From: CAZJQD01 sp964548165 [NCBI: uncultured bacterium]
GTDB lineage: Bacteria; UBA8481
NCBI GenBank assembly: GCA_964548165.1
Contig: CAZJQD010000030.1
Span: forward strand, 1 to 45,311
Reading direction: 5' to 3'
DNA length: 45,311 bases
Part shown: one piece after another, positions 31,819-39,849 of the stretch
Layout of the letters: every line of letters starts with the position of its first letter
Numbering within the stretch: position 1 is the stretch's first letter
Notes under the pieces: generated by a model
The model's database searches: none
What the model saw: only the letters and a program-made list of their open reading frames with translations
Told to the model about the DNA's origin: nothing
Made by a program: the position numbers and the translations under genes

Positions 31819-34139
31819 CAGCCGCGAGGAGGCCCTGCGGAGGTCGTCGGCTGGCCGTCCCAGAGGAGTCGCAGGCTGTTCAGGACGACGAGGACCGTGC
31901 TGCCCTCGTGCCCGATGACGCCGACCGTGAGCGGGATGGCGCTCCCGAGCGCGGCGGCGGCCAGGAGCGCAATCACGCCCAGCGAGATGGCGAGGTTCTG
32001 CCGGATGATGCGACGGGCGCGGCGGCTGAGCTGGTAGGCGTAGAAGAAGTTCTCGAGGCGATCCTGCATCAGGACCACGTCCGCCTGCTCCAGCGCCGCG
32101 TCCGAGCCGCGCACTCCCATGCCGACGGCGACGTGCGCGGCGGCAAGGCTCGGCGCATCATTGACGCCGTCGCCGATCATGGCGACCTTCTCGCCCGCAT
32201 CGGTCCAGGACCGTATCCGCTCGACCTTCTCTTCCGGGCTGAGCTCCGCGTTCACGTCCTTGAGCCCGAGGTGATCGGCGACGAGGTGCGCGGCCTCGGC
32301 GCGATCCCCCGTCAGCATGCTGACATCCAGCCCAATCTTGTAGAGCGACGCCAGGAGCGGCGCGCTCTCCTCGCGGATCTCGTCGCGAAGCAGGATGCGC
32401 CCGCGGAGGTCCCCGGCCTCGAGCACCGTCTCGGTGCTCCCCACGTCCGCCATCGCGATGTTCTCGAGCCAGGCCGCCTTCGCGAAGAGCTCGCGTCGGC
32501 CCATCTGCGCTTTCACGCCGCCTGTCAGGTCGCCCTCAACTCCCGTCCCGGTAAGCGAACGGAAGCCGGCAACGTCGGCCACGGCGATCTTGCGTTCGCG
32601 ACAGGCCGCGGTGATCGCGCGCGAGACAGGATGAGCGGAGTGGTGAGCAAGCGCGCCGGCGGCCGCGAGGAGTTCGTCCTCCCGGCCCGGCGGCACGGTC
32701 TCCACGCCGGTCACGCGGAGCATGCCGGTCGTGAGGGTTCCTGTCTTGTCCATGGCGACGCGCGTCACGGCGGCGAGCTTCTCGATCGCGGCGCCGCCAC
32801 GGAAGAGCACGCCCTTGCGAGCTCCAGCCGCTATCCCTGCAAGAACGGCGGACGGGATCGAGAGCACGAGCGCGCAGGGGGACGCGACCACCAGGAGGAT
32901 CATGGCTCGGTAGAAGGCCGACGAAGCGCCATCATCCGAGAACGCGGGAACGCCCAGCACCTTCCACCAGACAAGGAACATCCCAAGCGTCGCGGCGAGA
33001 ACCGCGTAGGTGTATCCGGTCCCGAAGCGATCGGTGAAGCGCTGGGACGGGGCCTTGCTGTGCTGGGCCTCCTGGATGAGCCGTATGACCTTGGCAAGGG
33101 AACTCTCGGACGCCGCCGCCGTCACGCGGCAATCGACGCTCCCCCACTGGTTGAGCGTCCCGCCGAGCACGCGATCGCCGGTGGCCTTCTCGATGGGCAC
33201 GGACTCGCCGGTCAGGTTCGACTCGTCCGCGGCCGTCGTCCCCGCGATCACCACCGCATCGACGGCGAACTGCTCGCCCGGACGCACCCTCACCACGGCC
33301 CCCGGCGCCAGGGACTCGATCGAGACGCGGGACTCCGCCCCGTCGACGACGACGGTCGCCTCCTTCGGCGCCTCGTGGAAGAGCGAGCGGATCGCGCGCT
33401 CCGTCCGCGCCATGGCCATCTCCTCCAGCGCGCCCGAGAACGAGAAGAGAAAGAGCAGCATGGCACCCTCGGACCAGTGCCCGATGGCGGCGGCGCCGAC
33501 GGCGACGGCCAGCATGAGGAAGTGCACGTCGAGCGTTCGCTTCTTGAGAAGGGCCCAGACGTCGGTCGCCGCGTGCCAGCCTCCGGCAAGGTAGGCCACC
33601 AGGTAGCAGGCAAGAGCCGCCGTCGCCTGGCCGGGAGCAAATTTCTCGAGGAGGATTCCGCCGAGCGCGGTGATGCCGCAGACAGCGGCCCCGTAGAGGT
33701 CGTGGCGCCATTCCTCGAGGTCGTCGTCCGCGGCCGGGATCTCGAGCTCGCGCGGGCGAAAGAGCATCCACTCGAAGTGCTGCCAGGCGAGCCGCGGCTG
33801 GGCGGCCGCGGAATCCTTCTCGAGCAGGATCCCGGCGTCGGGCATCGAGAGGAGGCGAATGCCGGCGGGCATCGCGCGCGATCGTCCCAGTTCGCAGAGC
33901 AGGCAGTCGACCTTCCAGGGATCGTGCGCGCAGTCCGGGAGATTCTCGGGGCGGTGACGGGCGACGACGGCCTCGAGCTTCCGCCGGGCCGCGGAGGTGT
34001 CCGCGCCGTCGACGAACGCGAACGAGACCTTCTTGCGGTGCGAGTCGAGCCAGACGGCCTTCAGGGTCTCGTCCCCGGCCATCGCCTCCGCGAGCTCATA
34101 CAGGATACAGCTCTCGCGGTCCTTTCCCGGGACAGTCAT
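31818..34139 (-). CDS. Heavy-metal P-type ATPase, P1B-4-like (SPC motif)
   Basis: The 773-residue pump has the P-type core: LTGESVPIEK, the phosphorylation site MDKTGTLTTGM, the AHHSAHPVSRAI (HP) motif and GDGVNDAPSLAAAHVAVGMG. The metal path motif in the sixth helix is SPCALVLSIPSAV instead of CPC, and the last helices carry HEGSTVLVVLNSLRLL. SPC with HEGxT marks P1B-4 ATPases, which export Co2+, Fe2+ or Zn2+. A degenerate N-terminal HMA-like region without CxxC is followed by a Cys/His patch (CAHDPWKVDCLLCELG), perhaps a metal sensor. The gene starts 3 bases after the solute-binding protein's stop and overlaps the flavoprotein start, forming one operon. Confidence 0.92.
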   Translation of the reverse strand: MTVPGKDRESCILYELAEAMAGDETLKAVWLDSHRKKVSFAFVDGADTSAARRKLEAVVARHRPENLPDCAHDPWKVDCLLCELGRSRAMPAGIRLLSMPDAGILLEKDSAAAQPRLAWQHFEWMLFRPRELEIPAADDDLEEWRHDLYGAAVCGITALGGILLEKFAPGQATAALACYLVAYLAGGWHAATDVWALLKKRTLDVHFLMLAVAVGAAAIGHWSEGAMLLFLFSFSGALEEMAMARTERAIRSLFHEAPKEATVVVDGAESRVSIESLAPGAVVRVRPGEQFAVDAVVIAGTTAADESNLTGESVPIEKATGDRVLGGTLNQWGSVDCRVTAAASESSLAKVIRLIQEAQHSKAPSQRFTDRFGTGYTYAVLAATLGMFLVWWKVLGVPAFSDDGASSAFYRAMILLVVASPCALVLSIPSAVLAGIAAGARKGVLFRGGAAIEKLAAVTRVAMDKTGTLTTGMLRVTGVETVPPGREDELLAAAGALAHHSAHPVSRAITAACRERKIAVADVAGFRSLTGTGVEGDLTGGVKAQMGRRELFAKAAWLENIAMADVGSTETVLEAGDLRGRILLRDEIREESAPLLASLYKIGLDVSMLTGDRAEAAHLVADHLGLKDVNAELSPEEKVERIRSWTDAGEKVAMIGDGVNDAPSLAAAHVAVGMGVRGSDAALEQADVVLMQDRLENFFYAYQLSRRARRIIRQNLAISLGVIALLAAAALGSAIPLTVGVIGHEGSTVLVVLNSLRLLWDGQPTTSAGPPRG

Positions 34140-34142
34140 CGC

Positions 34143-35453
34143 TTAGTACTGGTTATGCAGGTCCGCCGCGCGGAGCCGTTCGTACTCGCCGGCGGCGTCG
34201 CGCAGGGCGGTCCGAGGTTCGATGCCGTAGAGAAAGATGCGGTCCAGGGCACCCGGCCGCAGGGTGACGGGATCGGTCATCATGACCTGCCAGACATAGC
34301 TCATCTCCGCGCGCGTCGGCATGACGGTCGCGCGCCCCACCTGCTCCTTGAAGATGCTGGTGACGTAGTCGGCCGAGACGATGGAGAAGTCGTAGGCGAG
34401 GCGGTCGGCGGGGAGATAGCCGGCAAGGACATTGAGCATGGAGGAGGAGTAGGTGGACGTGAGGTGATCGATCGCGGCGCTGGCGGCGGCACGGTCGCGG
34501 CAGGAGGCGGTGATGAAGAAGCCCTTCACCCCGAGAAAGGGCGACGGGTAGCGATTGAGACCCGATATCTGGGGCAGGGGCGCGATCCCCAGGCTGACAC
34601 GGGTTTGATCGACGGAGCCGTAGGCCCAGGGGCCGCTCAGAAGGATGGCGGCGCGACCCGCATTGAAAAGATCCATCTGTGTCTGCCAGTCGACGGTGTC
34701 CGGCACTACGTGGTGGACGCGCGCCAAATCGCGGGCGAACGTCAGCGAACGGACGGTCTCGGGCGACTGCAGGGCGAGCTGGCCGGAGTCGTCGAAGACG
34801 CGCCCACCGAAACCGTGCAGCCACATGGCGTGGTGGTAGAAATTGCCGCGCTCGTAGACGAGCCCCCAGCGGTTGCGGGCCCGGTTGGTATTCTGGCGCG
34901 CCACGCGGATCATCTCATCGGTGGTGCGCGGCGGCGTGGGCACGAGCGCGCGGTTGTAGTACATGATGAGCGTCTCGAACGAGAGCGGAAGGCCATATTG
35001 GCGCCCCTGGTAGCTCATGGAGGAGAAGCAGAACGGGAGGTAACGGTCGCGGAGAGCGGCGGTCAGGTCTTCGTCCAGGGGCACGACGACACCCTGGTCG
35101 GCCCATTCGCCGGTCTTGTCATGGGCCCAGATGACAATATCCGGGCCATCACCCCGGCGCACGCTCGCGGCCAGTTCCTGGGTGAATCCGTTGCCGTCGC
35201 GGGCCACGGCGAGGATAGGTGGGCGCCGGTGATCCTGGCTCCAGGACGCCAGGACGAGCTCGAGCGCGGCTTGCTCGCGGCCTCGAAAGGAGTGCCAGAG
35301 CACGAGCGTGTCCGCGCGGGCGGGTTCGCCCGGGATCGCGGGCGCGGCGACGGCTTCGGCCACGGCAGGGAGCCCGGTGCACCCGGCGATTGGAACCATG
35401 GCGAACGCGAGCAGAAGGAGAATCCACCGGGTCGCGGAAAGTGAGATCCGCAT
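34143..35453 (-). CDS. Extracellular solute-binding lipoprotein (ABC family 1)
   Basis: With the start at 35453 the product is 436 residues. MRISLSATRW leads into a hydrophobic stretch and the lipobox PIAGC. A start at 35486 would add 11 residues. The family-1 (sugar-type) binding protein fold is clear: LVLWHSFRGREQAALELVLA, DIVIWAHDKTGEW, PLSFETLIMYYNRAL, and RAAILLSGPWAYGS. The likely ligand is a sugar or oligosaccharide, though family 1 is broad. No permease or ATPase of the same type is in the window, so it is an orphan. It starts the operon with the metal ATPase, 3 bases ahead of it, which is odd for a sugar binder. Confidence 0.85.
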   Translation of the reverse strand: MRISLSATRWILLLLAFAMVPIAGCTGLPAVAEAVAAPAIPGEPARADTLVLWHSFRGREQAALELVLASWSQDHRRPPILAVARDGNGFTQELAASVRRGDGPDIVIWAHDKTGEWADQGVVVPLDEDLTAALRDRYLPFCFSSMSYQGRQYGLPLSFETLIMYYNRALVPTPPRTTDEMIRVARQNTNRARNRWGLVYERGNFYHHAMWLHGFGGRVFDDSGQLALQSPETVRSLTFARDLARVHHVVPDTVDWQTQMDLFNAGRAAILLSGPWAYGSVDQTRVSLGIAPLPQISGLNRYPSPFLGVKGFFITASCRDRAAASAAIDHLTSTYSSSMLNVLAGYLPADRLAYDFSIVSADYVTSIFKEQVGRATVMPTRAEMSYVWQVMMTDPVTLRPGALDRIFLYGIEPRTALRDAAGEYERLRAADLHNQY

Positions 35454-35524
35454 CGGAGGTAAGAGTATCACGCCGACCGGCAACATCCAATGGGGCCAAG
35501 TGCCCCCTGCGCCGAAATGGGGAG

Positions 35525-36277
35525 CTATGCGGCCTTTCGCGCCGCGGGATCGTCACGCAGGACCGAGCGCAGGGTATGAACGATGGCCGCGTCGAACCCC
35601 GGATGCTGTTCCATCTCCTCGAGGGCCTCTTCTCCCCTCTGCACGGCCGGCCGGTAACCACGGATGGCGGTCCGCGCCGCGTACTCGTCGCAGACCGCCA
35701 GGATCCTCCCGCCATGCGAGATCTCGTCGCGCGTCAAGCCGACCGGGTATCCCGTGCCATCGAGCCTCTCGTGGTGCTCGGCCACGTAACGGGCGACAGC
35801 ATCCCCGACGAGGAGGCGCGCCAGGTTGGAGGAAGCGGCGACGTGCGCCTGGATGATGAGCCGTTCGTCCACGGAGAGCCCGCCGGGATGGCCGAGGATG
35901 GCGGGGGGCAACATGACCTTGCCGGCGTCGTGCAGGGTGCCGGCGACGGCCAGGTCGAAGGCAAAGTCACCGGCCGCCTGCCCGACCTGCTCGGCAAGGA
36001 GCGAAACCCTGGCGGCGTGGAGCGCGGTCTCCGCGTCCCCGCGGCTGATCATCTCGACCACGGCAACGAGCGCCTCGAGGGAGGCAAAGTCGACCTTGGC
36101 CCGTTCCGCCGTCGCCAGCAGATACGCCTGCGCGGCGGCTCCGGGCACCAGGCGCCCGGACTCCCACTGCGTGACGAGCGAGGGCACGACGCCGAGCCTC
36201 TGGGCCAGGGCTTCCCTGGTCAGGCTGAGCCGGAGCCGGAGGAAACGCACAAGGCGTGGGCGCAGTACAGGCAACAA
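35525..36277 (-). CDS. HTH (XRE-like) plus HD-GYP cyclic-di-GMP phosphodiesterase fusion
   Basis: The 250-residue product starts at TTG 36277, with GAGGTG upstream. Residues 10-55 look like an XRE-type helix-turn-helix (TREALAQRLGVVPSLVTQWESGRLVPG). Residues about 80-240 are HD-GYP: H87, LHDAGK (H116, D117, K120), H145, AEHHERLDGTGYP (H168, H169, GYP 176-178) and D197. HD-GYP enzymes hydrolyse cyclic di-GMP at a metal centre. All key residues look present; LHDAGK replaces the common LHDIGK. Fusion of a phosphodiesterase to a DNA-binding domain is uncommon. No membrane segment is seen, so it acts in the cytoplasm. Confidence 0.88.
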   Translation of the reverse strand: MLPVLRPRLVRFLRLRLSLTREALAQRLGVVPSLVTQWESGRLVPGAAAQAYLLATAERAKVDFASLEALVAVVEMISRGDAETALHAARVSLLAEQVGQAAGDFAFDLAVAGTLHDAGKVMLPPAILGHPGGLSVDERLIIQAHVAASSNLARLLVGDAVARYVAEHHERLDGTGYPVGLTRDEISHGGRILAVCDEYAARTAIRGYRPAVQRGEEALEEMEQHPGFDAAIVHTLRSVLRDDPAARKAA

Positions 36278-36395
36278 GAGGACACCTCGCGTTTAGGATA
36301 GGCCACGCGCACCCGGCGCGCCGCCCGGTGTACTTCTCGGCTGCGCAGGGGAAAAGGATGAGCCCGAACCCGCACCAAGGCGTCACGACTCGCCG

Positions 36396-36410
36396 ATGTA
36401 AGCGCTTACT
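36396..36410. promoter_or_regulatory. LacI/CRE-like palindromic operator
   Basis: ATGTAAGCGCTTACT contains the perfect palindrome GTAAGCGCTTAC (36398-36409) and fits the LacI/CcpA-type pattern WTGNAANCGNWNNCW. It lies about 120 bases upstream of the HTH-HD-GYP start. No LacI-family gene is in the window. Confidence 0.4.
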
Positions 36411-36500
36411 TTCCGAACCGATAACCACGCCGCGCCGCGGGGCGGATCCCGGGCTCAGGCCACACCTCCTGCCCCGGCGCTGCCGGCAGTCGGGAGGGCG

Positions 36501-37187
36501 CTACTCTTCGATGATGCGGACCGTGCGAATCGCGTCGCCCTGGAAGGTGGCGCGGTCGGGGTCGCGCTTGCGGATCGCATCGACGACGTCCATTCCCCTG
36601 GTGACGCTGCCGAAGGCCGTGTACTGCCCGTCCAGGAACGGCGTGTCCTGGAAGCAGATAAAGAACTGCGATCCGGCGGAATTGGGGTCGGAGGTGCGGG
36701 CCATCGAGACGGTGCCGCGACGATGCGGGGTGTTGGAGAACTCCGCGGGGATCGTGTATCCGGGGCCGCCGCCGCCCGACCCCGTGGGGTCGCCGCCCTG
36801 GGCCATGAATCCCTCGATGACGCGGTGAAAGGTCACGCCATTGTAGAAACCCAACCGAGCGAGCGAGACGAAGTTTGCGACGTGGTTGGGCGCGATCTCA
36901 GGGTGAAACGTGATCTCGAACTCGCCCCCCTTGGCCATCTCGATGACGGCCCGGTAGGTCTTCCCCACCGTCAACACGCTCTGGAACCGCTCGATGAAGC
37001 GGGCTCCCGCCGGCACGGCGTGCGGCGACGCGGCGCTGCTCGCGGTCGCGGACGGCGCCGGAGCGGACTGCGGCGAGGAAGCGGTCTGGGCCTGCCCCGC
37101 GGGCTCGGGGCCGCAGGCGGCGACCCCGAGCAAGAGGACGGTACAGGCCAGCTGCGACGCGCGCGTCCGCGCCTTGATGAGGCTCAT
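36501..37187 (-). CDS. Peptidyl-prolyl cis-trans isomerase (cyclophilin), lipoprotein
   Basis: The start is ATG 37187, which overlaps the SYLF gene's stop by one base (TGATG). An in-frame TTG one codon upstream is less likely. The 228-residue product has a signal peptide with lipobox GVAAC, then a Pro/Ala/Ser linker. The cyclophilin domain runs from about residue 65: FYNGVTFHRVIEGFMAQGGDPTG (active-site Arg), HRRGTVSMARTSDPNSAGSQFFICF and LDGQYTAFGSV. It catalyses proline isomerisation of exported proteins in the periplasm. The gene is cotranscribed with the SYLF protein upstream. Confidence 0.93.
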   Translation of the reverse strand: MSLIKARTRASQLACTVLLLGVAACGPEPAGQAQTASSPQSAPAPSATASSAASPHAVPAGARFIERFQSVLTVGKTYRAVIEMAKGGEFEITFHPEIAPNHVANFVSLARLGFYNGVTFHRVIEGFMAQGGDPTGSGGGGPGYTIPAEFSNTPHRRGTVSMARTSDPNSAGSQFFICFQDTPFLDGQYTAFGSVTRGMDVVDAIRKRDPDRATFQGDAIRTVRIIEE

Positions 37188-37876
37188 CAACGAGCGGCAG
37201 GGTTGGAGAGCTGGTTAAGCCGCGACACCAGGGCCTCGGCGTCCTGGGGAACCGTGGGCTGGCGCCGAACGATGATGTCGTCCACCGTGTACGACTGCGT
37301 GTAGTACTCGCGGTTCATCCGCGGGCTGAAGGCCATGCGGGCGCCGCTGATCGCGATGCCGGCGAAGAGCCCTCGCGAGCGCACGTAGGAATAGATGTCG
37401 GCCTTGAGCGCGACGTCGATATCGCCGGCGGCATTGACGCTGTTGGGGCCGGCGGCGACGGACATGTCCGCCCCGAGCGTCAGCTTCTGCTTGAGGAGCG
37501 CCTGGAGGCCATTCTCGTTCATGATGAAGAGGATGACGTCGGCGGATTGCACGCCTGCCTGGAGCCCCCACGATCCGCCGGCCAGGGTGAAGAAGGCGGG
37601 CGACGACCAGCGGTTGGCGCCGTCACGGGAGAGCACGACGCCCTCGCCATAGCGGCCGCCAAAGATGAAACCCGCGCGCACGACGCTCGGGAAGATGGCA
37701 ATGGCCTGGGCCTGGCGAAAGAGCGCAACCGGGATCGGCTGGCCAGACTGGTTGATCATCTGGTCCAGGACGGTCTGCGAGTTGCGGATCTTCTCGGTGT
37801 AACGGGATTCGGCGCCGGCCGAAACGGCAACGACGACGACCAGGGCGAGCGCGGCTAGGCGCGAGAGGCGGGACAT
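37187..37876 (-). CDS. SYLF (Ysc84-like) lipid-binding domain protein, exported
   Basis: The start at 37876 is set by GGAGG 6 bases upstream; a frame start at 37933 is too early. The 229-residue product has a signal peptide (LAALALVVVVAVSAGA). The SYLF domain follows: IPVALFRQAQAIAIFPSVVRAGFIFGGRYGEGVVLSR, the WSSPAFFTLAGGSWGLQAGVQSADVI segment, and GADMSVAAGP. In eukaryotes this domain binds phosphoinositides. In bacteria the role is unknown, probably periplasmic lipid binding. The C-terminus carries FSPRMNREYYTQSYTVDDI. It is the first gene of a two-gene operon with the cyclophilin. Confidence 0.9.
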   Translation of the reverse strand: MSRLSRLAALALVVVVAVSAGAESRYTEKIRNSQTVLDQMINQSGQPIPVALFRQAQAIAIFPSVVRAGFIFGGRYGEGVVLSRDGANRWSSPAFFTLAGGSWGLQAGVQSADVILFIMNENGLQALLKQKLTLGADMSVAAGPNSVNAAGDIDVALKADIYSYVRSRGLFAGIAISGARMAFSPRMNREYYTQSYTVDDIIVRRQPTVPQDAEALVSRLNQLSNPAAR

Positions 37877-38024
37877 GTACTTCCTCCTGACTAAGATGCG
37901 AAAAGTGTACGGGCGGGCGGGCACGGCGGTCAACGCGCGTCCGCGCCACGGCCCCCGGTTATCCCCAATTGACGACCCACCGACGAAAAAGTTCGCGCCC
38001 CCCGCGGGGAACGCGAGGGAAGGG

Positions 38025-38678
38025 TCAGGACCGGGACGTCGATCCCTGGCCGTAGACGGCCGGGTTCAGGGTGGGATCATTGTACATCTTGAACTGGCGG
38101 TAGACCTGGAGCCTGAGGCGGCGCTCGCGGAGATCCTCCAGGAGACGAGCGAGCGAACCGGCAAGGTCGTCCCGCTGGCGCGCGAGGACGGCCAGGCGAT
38201 CCCGGCACTTGGCTCGATGAGCCTCGTCGGCGTCCTTCCGCTCCGCCTGTTCCCTCATGTGCCAGATCTTCAGGGACGCGATCGAGAGGCGATCCACGAC
38301 CGAGCCCGGTGTCTCCGAGTTCAGGGGAAGCGCGGCACCCTCGAGCACCCAGGGCCAGGCGGCAATCAGGGCCTCGTCCAGCTTCTCGATGAGATCCTGC
38401 CTCTGCTGGTTGGCCTGGTCGATGCCCCGCTTCTGCGCCGCGATGTAAGAGTCGTCCACATCGGTGCGGCGAGCCTCGTCCTCGATGTGCCAGAGCCGGA
38501 AATTCCGCAGGTGCTGAGCGGCGGCCAGGGCGAGAAACGACGCCGCGGCGGGTTCCAGGCCCTCGAGAGTGGGGCGCGCATCCAGGGCGGCGGCGGCATC
38601 ATCCGGAGCGACGCGGGTATGCCACGCGGCGACCAGGCGGTCATGAAGAGCTGGGATCAGGTTGGCTTCGAGGTGCAT
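38025..38678 (-). CDS. DUF4254-family protein
   Basis: The 217-residue product is all helical, with no signal peptide or membrane segment. The motif AAQHLRNFRLWHIEDEARRTDVDD and the following NQQRQDLIEKLDEAL are typical of DUF4254. The second half repeats the same idea (LKIWHMREQAERKDADE and RLAVLARQRDDLAGSLARLL), suggesting an internal duplication. The biochemical role of this family is unknown. It is divergent from the tRNA-Arg gene, 96 bases away. No glycan or lipopolysaccharide gene, a frequent neighbour of this family as I recall, is visible here. Confidence 0.8.
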   Translation of the reverse strand: MHLEANLIPALHDRLVAAWHTRVAPDDAAAALDARPTLEGLEPAAASFLALAAAQHLRNFRLWHIEDEARRTDVDDSYIAAQKRGIDQANQQRQDLIEKLDEALIAAWPWVLEGAALPLNSETPGSVVDRLSIASLKIWHMREQAERKDADEAHRAKCRDRLAVLARQRDDLAGSLARLLEDLRERRLRLQVYRQFKMYNDPTLNPAVYGQGSTSRS

Positions 38679-38730
38679 GCCGACATTGTGCCCATGCCTC
38701 GAGCCGAGGAAAGGAGAAATTGACCCCTCA

Positions 38731-38759
38731 TTGACTTCACCCCCGGCCTTGCCTACGAT
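38731..38759 (+). promoter_or_regulatory. Sigma-70-type promoter of tRNA-Arg
   Basis: TTGACT (38731-38736) and TACGAT (38754-38759) are spaced by 17 bases and lie 15 bases before the tRNA. Confidence 0.75.
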
Positions 38760-38774
38760 ACCCGTCGCAGTTCC

Positions 38775-38848
38775 GCGCCCTTAGCTCAGCTGGATAGAGC
38801 GACAGACTACGAATCTGTAGGCCAGAAGTTCGAATCTTCTAGGGCGCA
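38775..38848 (+). tRNA. tRNA-Arg (anticodon ACG)
   Basis: The acceptor GCGCCCT pairs with AGGGCGC. The anticodon stem ACAGA/TCTGT encloses CTACGAA, giving anticodon ACG, the substrate of TadA. The T arm has AGTTCGAATCT. Position 38848 is A, followed by GGA, so CCA is not encoded, unlike the other two tRNAs here. Confidence 0.95.
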
Positions 38849-38893
38849 GGACCGTCACAATCACGGAAAACCTGCGCCCCTCCCCTGTCTGCC

Positions 38894-39097
38894 TCAGGCT
38901 CCAGCGGTTACTTCCCGGTCCGCATGCGAAAGCTTACCCAGGATCGACTCAACTAACGCACGACGACGTTGCAGAGTCTCGCGATAGGCCCGCGTGTCGG
39001 TATGCGTAATCTCGGAGCGCATCGCATCGAGCTCGGAACGCAACATGCCGGTCAGAAGCGTTAATTCCGCGTCATTGCAGTCCAGCACCATGGCCAT
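38894..39097 (-). CDS. Small helical protein, conserved hypothetical
   Basis: With the start at ATG 39097 the product is 67 residues. A second ATG two codons later, at 39091, has GGAGG at better spacing and is the alternative. The sequence is one long amphipathic helical hairpin: DAELTLLTGMLRSELDAMRSEITHTDTRAYRETLQRRRALVESILGKL. Small proteins of this pattern are common in several bacterial groups, but I know of no assigned role. A frame start at 39160 would extend upstream without support. The gene is convergent with tRNA-Arg. Confidence 0.6.
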   Translation of the reverse strand: MAMVLDCNDAELTLLTGMLRSELDAMRSEITHTDTRAYRETLQRRRALVESILGKLSHADREVTAGA

Positions 39098-39289
39098 CCC
39101 CTCCCCCCTTATCCATTCTAGGGACGGCCTGGCTCCACCCGCAAGTGGCCTCCCCGCCATCCTCTGACACGCGAGACTGCCCTTGACGAACCCATGGCAA
39201 CTATTATGCTCCCGCGTCTTTGCGTTCCCGGGAACGGTTCCCGATCAGGGCGCAGGGCCGACGGAACTTGACCAGGAGGTCAACAGTAA

Positions 39290-39733
39290 GTGAAGAAAGT
39301 CTTTGTCAGCATCACGGCATGTCTTGCCATCGTCCTCGCCACAGCGTGCGGCGGCTCCACCCCCGCTCCGGCACCCGCACCCGCGCCCGCACCCGCGCCC
39401 GCGCCCGCTCCGGCTCCGACCGATGCCGCCGCTCCCGCCGGAACCAATGCCGACCTGAACTTCGTGCTGGTCAATGCGACCGGGTACAACATCAAGGAGC
39501 TCTACCTCTCCCCCGCTTCCTCGAACTCCTGGGAAGAGAACCTGATCCCGGCAGGCCAGGTCTTCGCGAACGCTTCCAGCACGCCGATCACCTTCCGCGG
39601 TTTCAAGTCCGACGTCGCGCTCTGGGACCTGAAGGCCGTCGAGGACAACGGGGACCCGCACGAATACACCGGTCTCAACCTCACCCAGATCACCAAGCTG
39701 ACGCTCAACGCCGAGGACGCGACCATCGAGTAA
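39290..39733 (+). CDS. Small lipoprotein with a Pro-Ala stalk and a beta-rich C-terminal domain
   Basis: The start is GTG 39290, with GGAGG 10 bases upstream. The 147-residue product has a signal peptide with lipobox LATAC. A Pro-Ala repeat (about residues 25-43) acts as a rigid stalk. A compact domain follows: LNFVLVNATGYNIKELYLSP, then SWEENLIPAGQVF and VALWDLKAVEDNGDPHEYTGLNLTQITKLTL. This domain occurs in small exported proteins of many bacteria, with no known function that I can name. A strong terminator follows directly, so it is a single-gene unit on its 3' side. Confidence 0.75.
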   Translation: MKKVFVSITACLAIVLATACGGSTPAPAPAPAPAPAPAPAPAPTDAAAPAGTNADLNFVLVNATGYNIKELYLSPASSNSWEENLIPAGQVFANASSTPITFRGFKSDVALWDLKAVEDNGDPHEYTGLNLTQITKLTLNAEDATIE

Positions 39734-39750
39734 GCTTTTCGCTTTTGCAG

Positions 39751-39782
39751 GGCCCTCCGCCGCCAGGCGGAGGGCCTTTTTT
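39751..39782 (+). terminator. Rho-independent terminator
   Basis: GGCCCTCCGCC (39751-39761) pairs perfectly with GGCGGAGGGCC (39766-39776) around a four-base loop, and six T follow at 39777-39782. It ends the small lipoprotein gene. Confidence 0.92.
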
Positions 39783-39849
39783 CGTCTTTGGCCCTCGGCG
39801 CGGCATGGCCCTGCTTGACGCCGGGAAGCTACCGGGCTGAAATGGTCCC

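Noticed and set aside
31908-35444. 1178-codon open frame opposite the metal ATPase and binding protein
   Set aside because: It is antisense to two well-supported genes and is low-complexity, rich in Arg, Gly and Glu.
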